Part shown: in pieces, positions 16,794 through 24,308 of the stretch
How positions within the stretch are numbered: position 1 is the stretch's first letter
Layout of the letters: the number at the start of each line of letters is the position of its first letter
Origin: Methylobacterium terricola
GTDB taxonomy: Bacteria; Pseudomonadota; Alphaproteobacteria; Rhizobiales; Beijerinckiaceae
Direction: 5' to 3'
DNA length: 64,000 bases
Assembly: GCF_006151805.1 (NCBI RefSeq)
Contig: NZ_VDDA01000001.1
Coordinates: 434,001-498,000, forward strand
The notes under the pieces: model-generated
Databases searched by the model: none
What the model was told of the DNA's origin: nothing
Seen by the model: the letters and a program-made list of their open reading frames with translations, nothing else
Made by a program: the position numbers and the translations under genes

Positions 16794-16890
16794 GACGGCC
16801 ACCTCGCGCCCGCCTCGGGCGACGGCCAGGCCGTGAGCGGAGATCATGCGCGATCAAGACGGCGTCGTCGGCCGTGAAGGCCCGTGCCGG
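16794..16890 (-). promoter_or_regulatory. putative expression platform and leader downstream of the TPP aptamer
   Basis: These 97 bases lie between the aptamer and ATG 16793. On the minus strand a compact hairpin GCCCGAGGCGGGC lies immediately before the GAGGTG ribosome site, and a GGCCTGGCC self-complementary stretch lies just upstream of it. That arrangement would suit translational control by ribosome-site sequestration. There is no obvious U-tract, so transcription termination is less likely. The folding was judged by eye. Confidence 0.5.
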
Positions 16891-17000
16891 TCCCGCATCC
16901 CTACGCCGGCATGACCCGGATCAGGTTCATAGGGTCACCGCGGCGCCCGGACGGATCCGGACCGGCGGAATCTCAGCCCCCTCGCGAGGCTCCCCTGGGA
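16891..17000 (-). promoter_or_regulatory. TPP riboswitch (thi box)
   Basis: On the minus strand the segment contains the invariant thi-box parts in order: GGGGAGCC, a short variable stem, GGGGGCTGAGA (complement of TCTCAGCCCC at 16971-16980), a variable P3 region, TGACCCTATGAACCTGATC (complement near 16920-16937), CCGGGTCATGCCGGCGTAGGGA (complement from 16897), with TCCC/GGGA ends able to close P1. These match the thiamine-pyrophosphate aptamer in sequence and spacing. Binding of TPP normally turns downstream genes off. It lies directly upstream of the six-gene LuxE/LuxC/ABC/SDR operon. Confidence 0.95.
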
Positions 17001-17032
17001 GCCGGGGAGAGTGGGGGGCGCGGGGCTGAGTG

Positions 17033-17644
17033 TCAAGTTGGGCGCGCCAGCCCCTCGGCGAGCCGCCGGAACGCGTCGAGGGCCTTGGAAAGGACCGCCC
17101 CCGGCTCGTCCGAGGCCGCGACCCAGAGGGCGGCGTGGAGCGAGGCGCCGTTGAGGAGCCGCGCGGCCGCTTCCGGATCGACCGGCGGGATCGCCCCGTC
17201 CGCGACGAGGGCCCGGATGCGCCGGGTCGTCTCGGCGAGGCAGGCATTCTGGCTCGGCCAGCGCGAGGGATCGCCGAGTACCGCCGGGCCGTCGAGGAGC
17301 AGGATGCGCTGGATCTCCGGCTCCAGCGCCATCTCGACATAGGCCCGGTACTCGTCGAGGAGCCCGCGCCACGGCGTCGACGCCCGCTCGCCGACGGCCC
17401 GCAGCCGCGCCGCCATCTCGGCGTCGATCTGGTCGATGACCGCCTGGAGCAACCCCTTCTTGTCGCCGAAATTGTGGTAGAGCGCGCCCCGCGTCAGCCC
17501 CGCCGCCGCGGTGAGATCGTCCATCGACGCCGCCGCGTAGCCCTTGGCCGCGAAGGCCTCCCTGGCGGCCCGGACGAGCTTCCCCCTCGTCTCCTCCATC
17601 ATCTGCGCACGCTTGCCCGCCACCCGACATGTCCTCTCTGGCAT
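17033..17644 (-). CDS. TetR family transcriptional regulator
   Basis: A 203-residue TetR-type repressor. The N-terminal helix-turn-helix is AASMDDLTAAAGLTRGALYHNFGDKKGLL (about residues 37-65), preceded by the usual AAREAFAAKGY helix; the C-terminal ligand domain is variable. ATG 17644 or ATG 17650 can start it; both lie within the first of three palindromes with the pattern CATACG-N3-CGTATN in the divergent promoter, so autoregulation is likely. The divergent gene encodes a RidA protein, its probable target. Its stop lies just upstream of the TPP aptamer, on the same strand, but the aptamer should belong to the next transcription unit. Confidence 0.9.
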   Translation of the reverse strand: MPERTCRVAGKRAQMMEETRGKLVRAAREAFAAKGYAAASMDDLTAAAGLTRGALYHNFGDKKGLLQAVIDQIDAEMAARLRAVGERASTPWRGLLDEYRAYVEMALEPEIQRILLLDGPAVLGDPSRWPSQNACLAETTRRIRALVADGAIPPVDPEAAARLLNGASLHAALWVAASDEPGAVLSKALDAFRRLAEGLARPT

Positions 17645-17706
17645 ACGCATCGTATGTGAATTGACATACGGCGCGTATCCATGTTCATTCGCATACGGTC
17701 CGTATA
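17642..17706. promoter_or_regulatory. three operator-like palindromes in the tetR/ridA promoter
   Basis: Three copies of CATACG-N3-CGTAT lie at 17642-17656 (CATACG CAT CGTATG, perfect), 17665-17679 (CATACG GCG CGTATC) and 17692-17706 (CATACG GTC CGTATA). Their starts are 23 and 27 bases apart. This is the usual look of TetR operators in a divergent promoter; the first covers the tetR start codon. Binding by the adjacent regulator is inferred. Confidence 0.8.
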
Positions 17707-17733
17707 TCAACTCACGGGCCGCAGGAGCAATCC

Positions 17734-18138
17734 ATGGTACGGTCGAAGCGCGACGCGGTCTTCCCGCCCGGACGGCAGGCCCTCTACGACAAGCACCGCT
17801 ACTCGGCGGCGATCCGCTCCGGCGATCTGCTGTTCGTCTCCGGGCAGGTCGGCAGCCGGGAGGACGGCTCGCCCGAGCCGGATTTCGAGGCACAGGTCGC
17901 CCGGGCCTTCGCCCGGCTCGCCTCGGTGCTGGAGGCGGCCGGCTGCACCTTCGACGACGTCGTCGACGTGACCACCTTCCACACCGATCCGGAATCGCAG
18001 TTCGACGCGGTGATGCGGGTGCGGGACTCCGTGATCGGCGCGGCGCCCTACCCGAACTGGACCGCCGTCGGCGTGACCTGGCTCGCCGGGTTCGACTTCG
18101 AGATCAAGGCGATCGCCCGGATCCCGGCCGCCGCCTGA
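17734..18138 (+). CDS. RidA family protein
   Basis: The 134-residue product is a YjgF/YER057c/UK114 (RidA) family member, an enamine/imine deaminase fold that forms trimers and removes reactive intermediates. Visible blocks are GDLLFVSGQVG (29-39), DFEAQVARAFARLASVLEAAG and the C-terminal VTWLAGFDFEIKAIARIP. The arginine that stabilises the carboxylate substrate in true RidA (about residue 105 in the CIA-R context) is not evident, so it may belong to a Rid1-7-type subgroup with another role. Start ATG 17734 has GCAGGAGC upstream. Probably controlled by the divergent TetR. Confidence 0.9.
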   Translation: MVRSKRDAVFPPGRQALYDKHRYSAAIRSGDLLFVSGQVGSREDGSPEPDFEAQVARAFARLASVLEAAGCTFDDVVDVTTFHTDPESQFDAVMRVRDSVIGAAPYPNWTAVGVTWLAGFDFEIKAIARIPAAA

Positions 18139-18143
18139 CCGGG

Positions 18144-19460
18144 TCAGGACTTCGCCGCCGCCCCGTCGGGGAGGCCGGCCTTGACCCGGACGTAGAAGGC
18201 CAGCAGCGCCACCGGCACGCCGATCAGCGAGGTCAGGACGAAGAACCAGGGAAAGCCCGTCCGCTCGACGATGAAGCCGGAAAACCCCGCCAGCACGCTG
18301 CCCGGAAAGGCGCAGAGCGAGGTGAGGAGCCCGAACTGGCTCGCCGCGTGCTCGGTCGAGGCGAGGCTCGACATGTAGGTGATCAGCACCACCGAGGCGA
18401 AGGCGTAGGCGAACCCGTCGATGCCGACGGTGATCGCGAAGGTCCAGAACGCCTGGCCACCGTCGCCGCCATGGGCGGCGAGGTAGGCCAGGCTCAGATG
18501 CGAGGCCGAGGCCGCGATGGTGCCGACGAGGAGGCTCGGCAGCATGCCGATCCGCGGGATGAGGGCGCCGGCCAGGAAGGTGCCGCCGAGCCCGATCCAG
18601 AACCCAAACAGCTTGGTGACGGTGGCGATGTCGGTGTTGGAGAAGCCCTGGTGCTTGAACAGCGGCACCGCCATCGCGGTCGCGATGTAGCCGGGCATGC
18701 GGAATCCCGCGACCAGCAGGAGGATCGCCGGCGCCATCGGGCCGAGCCGGCGCAGGAGGTCGCGGATCGGTGCCCAGACCGTCTCGACGAGGCCGGCCCG
18801 CGGCGGCGGGGCCTCCCGGTCCGAGGGCGGCTCGGGGGCGAGCACGGCCGCGACCATCCCCACCGACATCAGCGCGCCCATGGCGAGATAGGCGCCGCGC
18901 CAGCCGATCCTGTCGGCCAGCAGCAGCGCGCCGGCCCCCGCCGCGAGGTTGCCGATCCGCCAGCCGATCTCGGTCCAGGACGACAGCACGGCCTGCGTCT
19001 CGGGCGGCCGCACGCTGGTGATGCGCCAGCCGTCGATGACGAGGTCGAGGGTCGCGCCGGCAAACCCCAAGGCCACCGAGAATGCGATCGTCCAGGCGAG
19101 CCAGTGCGCGGGATCGCCGAAGGCGATGCCGGCGAGCATCGCCATCACGCCGAGTTGCGCCGCGACGATCCAGCCGCGCCGCCGGCCGAGCCATCGCCCG
19201 AGCAGCGGCGGGTCGGTGCGGTCGAGGAACGGCGCCCACAGGAACTTGAACTTGTAGGCCAGGGTCATCTCACTCAGGATCCCGATCGTGGCGATCGAGA
19301 TGCCGGCGTCAGAGAGCCAGGCGGCCTGCGTCCCGTAGACGAGCAGGAACGGGATGCCGGAGGTGAAGCCGAGCCCGAGGGCCGGCGCGATCCGCCGGTC
19401 GGTGAACAGGGCCGACCAGAACGGCGTGCTCGCGGGGGATGTGGCGGCCGGTGCGGTCAT
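18144..19460 (-). CDS. MFS transporter, AmpG-like
   Basis: A 438-residue major-facilitator protein with about twelve hydrophobic segments. The first part, GFTSGIPFLLVYGTQAAWLSDAGIS followed by LAYKFKFLWAPFLDR, is the hallmark of AmpG muropeptide permeases and the acetyl-CoA transporter relatives. AmpG imports GlcNAc-anhydroMurNAc peptides for cell-wall recycling. ATG 19460 begins the conserved part; an upstream extension is shadow. It ends five bases after the RidA gene, convergent to it. Confidence 0.87.
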   Translation of the reverse strand: MTAPAATSPASTPFWSALFTDRRIAPALGLGFTSGIPFLLVYGTQAAWLSDAGISIATIGILSEMTLAYKFKFLWAPFLDRTDPPLLGRWLGRRRGWIVAAQLGVMAMLAGIAFGDPAHWLAWTIAFSVALGFAGATLDLVIDGWRITSVRPPETQAVLSSWTEIGWRIGNLAAGAGALLLADRIGWRGAYLAMGALMSVGMVAAVLAPEPPSDREAPPPRAGLVETVWAPIRDLLRRLGPMAPAILLLVAGFRMPGYIATAMAVPLFKHQGFSNTDIATVTKLFGFWIGLGGTFLAGALIPRIGMLPSLLVGTIAASASHLSLAYLAAHGGDGGQAFWTFAITVGIDGFAYAFASVVLITYMSSLASTEHAASQFGLLTSLCAFPGSVLAGFSGFIVERTGFPWFFVLTSLIGVPVALLAFYVRVKAGLPDGAAAKS

Positions 19461-19565
19461 GCTCGGTCGGGCTCGCGGGAGGGCGGCGCTACGGCTCAGG
19501 TCGGGACATCCTGCCATAACCGGCCCGCGTGATCGCCGTTCCGCGGGGGCGGAACGCGTCACACG

Positions 19566-20606
19566 TCAATCGCGCACGGCTTCCGCCCGCGGCACCCCGG
19601 CCCCCGCCCGCCCGAACGGCGTCTCCGCCACCCGTGGCGCGAACCGGAACAGGCCGGCGGGCGCGACCGCCTCCAGTTCTCCCGCTGCCAGGTCGCGGGC
19701 GATCACCACCACGAAGGACGCCGCCTCCTCGCCGGGCCGGCCGAAGGGCCGCGGGCGGGAGAACAGCGTGCCGACGCTCTCGACCAGCAGCGGGCGGTCC
19801 GCTTCGACGACCTGCACCAGGCCCTTGAGGCGCAGGAGCCGCTCGCCGAGATGGCCGGCGAGGTTGTCGAGCCAGGCCGCCAGATCGTCGTAGGGGAGGG
19901 CGGTGGTCGGCCGGGCGAGCCAGACCGCGACGCGGGGATGGGCGCCGCCGGGTTCCGAGGCCAGCAGGGCTGGATCGAGGCCGGCGCCTGAGAGCGGCGC
20001 GAAGGCCGCCGCGACCGCGCGTCTGCGGTCGGGGTCTGCCACCGTCTCGGCGAGCGGGTTGAGGCCCGCCACCGCCGCCCGGGCCTCCGCGAGCCGGCCC
20101 GGCGGCGCGGCGTCGAGCTTGGTGAGCACGATGCGGTGGGCGGCGGCCCACTGCGCCGCGGCCTCCTCGAACCCAGCCGTCTCGGGTCCGCGGAGCGCAT
20201 CGTAGGTGGCGACGACCGAGACCCGCATCGGGAACCCGGCGAGGCTCGCGAGCTGGCGCAGGACCGGGCCGGGCTTCGACAGGCCGCTCGTCTCCAGCAC
20301 GATCCTTCGCAGCGGGCCCGAGGCCTCCGGCCGCTCGGCGGCGAGCAGCGCCTCGACGGTGCGGGCGAGATCGCTGGTCATCTGGCAGCAGACGCAGCCA
20401 TTCGCCAGCATCGTCATCGGCACGTCGAGTGTGACCTGATCTGTGCTCTCGCGCAGGATCAGCCCGTCGAGGCCGATCTCGCCGGCCTCGTTGACGATGA
20501 TCGCGGTGTCGGCCGCCTCCGGCCGCGTGAGGTAATCGCGCAGGAGCGTCGTTTTCCCTGAGCCGAGGAAGCCGGTCAGGACGACGAAGTCGAGGATGTC
20601 GGTCAC
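19566..20606 (-). CDS. CobW/COG0523 family GTP-dependent metallochaperone
   Basis: The 346-residue GTPase has Walker A GFLGSGKTT (12-20), the metal-binding CxCC motif GCVCC (70-74), the Walker B region LETSGLSKPGP, and guanine-specificity motif LTKLDAA, followed by the CobW C-terminal domain. COG0523 proteins insert zinc or another metal into client enzymes. It starts at GTG 20606 and overlaps by four bases the stop of a metal-dependent amidohydrolase gene. Translational coupling makes that amidohydrolase the obvious client; this is inference. Confidence 0.9.
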   Translation of the reverse strand: MTDILDFVVLTGFLGSGKTTLLRDYLTRPEAADTAIIVNEAGEIGLDGLILRESTDQVTLDVPMTMLANGCVCCQMTSDLARTVEALLAAERPEASGPLRRIVLETSGLSKPGPVLRQLASLAGFPMRVSVVATYDALRGPETAGFEEAAAQWAAAHRIVLTKLDAAPPGRLAEARAAVAGLNPLAETVADPDRRRAVAAAFAPLSGAGLDPALLASEPGGAHPRVAVWLARPTTALPYDDLAAWLDNLAGHLGERLLRLKGLVQVVEADRPLLVESVGTLFSRPRPFGRPGEEAASFVVVIARDLAAGELEAVAPAGLFRFAPRVAETPFGRAGAGVPRAEAVRD

Positions 20607-22213
20607 GGCGCCGCCTGATCGGTCTTGGCGTATTGGCTCGGCACCGCCTCGTCCCAGGTCGCCTTCACCAGCGCGCGCACGTCGGCGAGCAGCTCGGCGG
20701 TGTCGTAGATCACCCCGTCCTTGATCGTGTACTTGAGCCCGCGGTGCCAGGTGGCGCCGTTCGTCGCCTCGTCGAGGCGCAAGGCGCCCGTGCCGTAGAG
20801 CAGCTTGAAGTCGGTGAGCGGGTTGTGATCGTGGACCAGGAGGTCGGCGCGCTTGCCGACCTCGACGGTGCCGATCTCGTCCTCGAGCCCGCACAGGGCG
20901 GCGCCCTGCGAGGTCGCGGCGCGCACCACTTCGAGCGGGTGGAAGCCCGCCTCCTGCAGCAGTTCCAGCTCGCGGATATAGCCGAAGCCGAAGATCTGAT
21001 AGATGAAGCCGGAATCCGAGCCCGCGCAGACCCGGCCGCCGCGGTTCTTGTACTCGTTGATGAACGCCATCCAGAGCCGGTAGTTCTCCTTCCACTCGAT
21101 CTCGTTCTGGGTCGACCAGCGATACCAGTACGAGCCGTGGCCGCCGCGCTGCGGCGTGAAGTAATCCCACATCGACTTCCAGGTATACTCCTTGTGCCAG
21201 TCGGCCTGGCGCGCCCGCATCAGGTCGCGGTTGGCGTCGTAGATCGTGAAGGTCGGCACGAAGGTGAAGCCGAGTTCCAGGAACCGCTCCAGGGTCTCGT
21301 TCCACTTCTTCGAGCCGGGCTCCGCGCCCTGGCGGAACATCTGGCCGGAGACCGAGAAGCGGAAATACTCGTCATTGTAGTCATAATCGAGCGGGAAGTT
21401 CTGCACCACCCGGTCCTCGAACAGCGCCTCGGGCAGCCCGTAATAGTGCTCGGCACTGGTGAGGCCCCAGCCGGCGGTGGTGAGCGCGTTCATCCGCGTC
21501 ACCGCCATCTGGGCGTGGTGGCAGCCCGACTTCAGCCCGAGCTTCGCGCACTCGTCGAGGGCGGCCTCCATGATGGCGGGCGGTGCCCCGAAGAACTTCA
21601 CCCCGTCGGCGCCGCGCTCCTTGAGCTTGCGCAGCCACGCCCGCCCTTCATCCGGGGTGTGGATCAGCTTCAGCATGTCGTTGACGGCCGGGAAGTAGCT
21701 GTAGGCCAGGAGCCGCGGCGCCGCGATCTCGTTGGCGTCCGCGCGCTTCTTCTGGTCGAGCATCCAGTCGAGGCCGTTGAACGAGCCCATCTCGCGCACC
21801 GTGGTCACGCCGTGGGCGAGCCAGAGCTTGTAGACGTACTCGACCGGCGGCACCCAGCCGTTGGCGGCGTGGTAGGCGACGCCGGCATGGGCGTGGCAAT
21901 CGACGAAGCCGGGGGTCACCCACTTGCCGCGGCAATCGATCTCGTGGTCGCCGGGCGCGGGCCGGTTGGCATTCGTCGCGAGGTTGCCGGTGACCTTCTT
22001 GAGCTGAACGATGCGGCCGTTCTCGACCACGATGTCGGTCGGGCCGATCGGCGGCGCGCCGGTGCCGTCGATGACGGTGGCCGCCCGCAGCACCAGCCGC
22101 TTGTGCGGCCCGATCCCGCGGTCGCGGGAGGTCGAGGGCACCAGGGGCGGCTGGCCGGCCCTGGTCCGCTCGGCGGCGAGCTCGTTGCCGGCCGGGATAG
22201 GGGCGTCGCTCAT
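20603..22213 (-). CDS. metal-dependent amidohydrolase family protein
   Basis: A 536-residue imidazolonepropionase-like amidohydrolase. The TIM-barrel metal site is visible: FVDCHAHAG (His107, His109), GADGVKFFG (possible carbamylated lysine), CHHAQMAV, and CAGSDSGF (metal-binding aspartate), ending with the composite-domain GTVEVGKRADLLVHDHNP. It is about 100 residues longer than typical family members, mainly by a tryptophan- and tyrosine-rich insert (near residues 320-395). No signal peptide. It lies 90 bases downstream of the importer permease and is coupled to the CobW gene, so it probably hydrolyses the imported compound. Substrate unknown. Confidence 0.87.
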   Translation of the reverse strand: MSDAPIPAGNELAAERTRAGQPPLVPSTSRDRGIGPHKRLVLRAATVIDGTGAPPIGPTDIVVENGRIVQLKKVTGNLATNANRPAPGDHEIDCRGKWVTPGFVDCHAHAGVAYHAANGWVPPVEYVYKLWLAHGVTTVREMGSFNGLDWMLDQKKRADANEIAAPRLLAYSYFPAVNDMLKLIHTPDEGRAWLRKLKERGADGVKFFGAPPAIMEAALDECAKLGLKSGCHHAQMAVTRMNALTTAGWGLTSAEHYYGLPEALFEDRVVQNFPLDYDYNDEYFRFSVSGQMFRQGAEPGSKKWNETLERFLELGFTFVPTFTIYDANRDLMRARQADWHKEYTWKSMWDYFTPQRGGHGSYWYRWSTQNEIEWKENYRLWMAFINEYKNRGGRVCAGSDSGFIYQIFGFGYIRELELLQEAGFHPLEVVRAATSQGAALCGLEDEIGTVEVGKRADLLVHDHNPLTDFKLLYGTGALRLDEATNGATWHRGLKYTIKDGVIYDTAELLADVRALVKATWDEAVPSQYAKTDQAAP

Positions 22214-22303
22214 GGTGGTCTCCCGTGCTTTTGTTAGATCTAATCGGCCTGCGCCGTGACGGTCACCGGTTCGGCGCCGGGCACGATGCGAGAGCGAGGC
22301 CGC

Positions 22304-23131
22304 TCAGCGGGCGTAGCGGCGGCCGAGGAGGGCGGTGCCGAGCACCGTCAGCAGCAGGGTCGCGGCGAGCAGGATGAAGGCCAGCGCAGCGCCGAACGGC
22401 CAGTTCATGCCCCGGGAGAACTGGTCGTAGACGGCGGGCGCCATCATCTTGAACTGCGAGCCGCCGAGCAGCACCGCGGTCGCGTAGGTGTTCATGCACA
22501 GGATGAAGACGAGGACGCAGCCCGCCACCGTGCCGGGCAGCGCCAGCGGCCATACCACGCGGCGAAACACCGTCAGCGCGCTCGCCCCGAGATTGGCCGC
22601 CGCCTCCTCGACCGCCCGCGGGATGCTCTCGATCACCGAGGACAGGGTCAGGATCATGTAGGGCAGCACCACCGCGATCGTGCCGACCGCCACCGCCCCG
22701 GGGGTGTAGATCAGTTGCAGCGGCTGCGAGATCAGGCCGAGGCCGCGCAAGGAGGCGTTGATGAACCCGTCATTGCCGAGCAGCCCGAGCCAGCCCGCCG
22801 CCCGCACGACGTTGCCGACGAGGAGCGGGATCAGGGTCATGACGGTGACGAGGCTCTTCCAGCGGCTCTCCATCCGGGCGAGCCGGTAGGCCGCCGGGAA
22901 GCCGAGCGCCAGGGTCAGGGCCGTGCAGGCGAAGGCCATGAGCAGCGTCGTGCCCATCACGCCGCGGTAATACGGGTCCGAGACGGCGTTGAGGTAGTTC
23001 TGCGCCGTCGTCGCCTCGATCATCAGCTGCGTCGGGCTGTACTGGTTGAGCGAGATGCGCGCGAGCAGCACCATCGGGCCGACCAGCAGCGCGGCGACGA
23101 CGAGGAAGGCCGGCAGGATGAGGGCGAACAC
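22304..23131 (-). CDS. ABC transporter permease (PotB-like)
   Basis: A 275-residue inner-membrane permease with six hydrophobic segments, of the spermidine/putrescine (PotB/PotH) class. The EAA docking loop reads EEAAANLGASALTVFRRVVWPLALP. It is the second permease of the importer encoded at 22.3-26.2 kb but is separated from the binding-protein gene by a 151-base gap holding a family B hairpin, so its level may differ from the upstream genes. Confidence 0.9.
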   Translation of the reverse strand: MFALILPAFLVVAALLVGPMVLLARISLNQYSPTQLMIEATTAQNYLNAVSDPYYRGVMGTTLLMAFACTALTLALGFPAAYRLARMESRWKSLVTVMTLIPLLVGNVVRAAGWLGLLGNDGFINASLRGLGLISQPLQLIYTPGAVAVGTIAVVLPYMILTLSSVIESIPRAVEEAAANLGASALTVFRRVVWPLALPGTVAGCVLVFILCMNTYATAVLLGGSQFKMMAPAVYDQFSRGMNWPFGAALAFILLAATLLLTVLGTALLGRRYAR

Positions 23132-23205
23132 GGCGGACCTTTGGTTTCGAAGGATCGTCGATTGCCGGCGGAGGAGATGCGGTCATCACCCCTCCACCCC
23201 ATAGG

Positions 23206-23241
23206 GTCATTCCGGGCTCCGCGACGCGGCCCCGGAATGAC
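23206..23241. repeat. Family B palindromic repeat inside the importer operon
   Basis: GTCATTCCGGG and CCCGGAATGAC form an inverted pair around CTCCGCGACGCGGCC. The same unit, in either orientation, appears at 34603-34639, 43462-43600 and 47695-47834. Here it lies between co-directional genes of one operon, where such hairpins in other bacteria stabilise the upstream part of the messenger. Confidence 0.82.
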
Positions 23242-23282
23242 GCGGAGGATGGAATGCCTGTCGAGCAGGTCAATCCAACAGC

Positions 23283-24308
23283 TTACGCCTTGAATTCCTT
23301 GTTCCAGAAGTCAGAGAACGCCCCCTGCTGCGCTTGCATCGTCGCATAGTCGAGCGGGCGGAGCTTGGCCTGCTGGGCTTCCGTCAGGCTGATCTGCTTG
23401 GCCAGGTCCTCGGGCAGCTTGGCGTCCTTGACGGTCGGCACGTAGCCCATCTTGCGGGCGAAGGCGACCTGGGCCTGCGGGTCGAGCATGGCGTTCAGGT
23501 ACTTGAAGGCGCCGTCCTTCGCCCGCGAGTTCTTCGGCACGCCGGCTTCGAACAGGATCGGCAGCGCGCCCTCCTCGGGAATCGCCATCTCGACCGGGAT
23601 CCCGGCCTGCTTCCACATGAAGCCGCGGGCGAGCCACATCAGCGAGATCCACACCTCCTCGGACTTGAGCGCCGCGGCCAGGGTCTCGTTCGAGGGATAG
23701 ACCTTGGGCTGGAGCGCCTTCAGGTCCATCAGGGCGGCCTTGCCCTTGGTGAAGTCGGTCGGCGTGCCGCCGGCCCCGATATTGGCGCCGGCCATGTTGA
23801 AGTTCCAGAGGATGTCGGAGAGGCCGACCCGGCCCTTGTATTTCGGGTCGAAGATGTCGGCGTAGCGGGTCGGCGGCGTCGTGACCTTGCTCGGGTTGTA
23901 GAGCACGACCAGCGCCGAGTAGATGTGCGGGATCGAGTGCGGCTTGCGGAAGACGTCGACCACCTGCGACAGCCGCGGCACCTCGGCGACCGGCACGGTC
24001 TCCAGCACGCCGAGCTGGCTCAGCATGTAGCTGTCGATGTCGTTGATGCAGGCGACGTCCATGCTGGAGCGGCGGCTGGTGCGCTCGGCGATCAGCTTGG
24101 TGCGGCGGGGATCCTGGTTGGCGATGTCCTGCGACACCTCGATGCCCTGCGGCTTCATCAGCGGGACGTCGATGTTCTGCTGCAGGAGCGCGCCGTAATC
24201 GCCGCCCCAGGTGCCGACGACGATCGACGAGGACTGCGCCCGGGCGGGGAGGGTGCCGGCGAGGCCGAGGGCGGCGGTGCCGGCGACCAGGGAGCGACGG
24301 GTGATCAT
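23283..24308 (-). CDS. extracellular solute-binding protein (PotD-like)
   Basis: A 341-residue binding protein with a twin-arginine-containing signal (MITRRSLVAGTAALGLAGTLPARAQ, cleavage near residue 25), of the PotD/PotF family. SIVVGTWGGDYGALLQQN is the usual N-terminal lobe start, and IYSALVVLYNPSKV and FDPKYKGRVGLSD are conserved blocks. The ligand may be a polyamine or another amine or amide; the pairing with amidohydrolases suggests an amide-containing substrate. ATG overlaps the end of the ATPase gene by four bases. Confidence 0.9.
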   Translation of the reverse strand: MITRRSLVAGTAALGLAGTLPARAQSSSIVVGTWGGDYGALLQQNIDVPLMKPQGIEVSQDIANQDPRRTKLIAERTSRRSSMDVACINDIDSYMLSQLGVLETVPVAEVPRLSQVVDVFRKPHSIPHIYSALVVLYNPSKVTTPPTRYADIFDPKYKGRVGLSDILWNFNMAGANIGAGGTPTDFTKGKAALMDLKALQPKVYPSNETLAAALKSEEVWISLMWLARGFMWKQAGIPVEMAIPEEGALPILFEAGVPKNSRAKDGAFKYLNAMLDPQAQVAFARKMGYVPTVKDAKLPEDLAKQISLTEAQQAKLRPLDYATMQAQQGAFSDFWNKEFKA

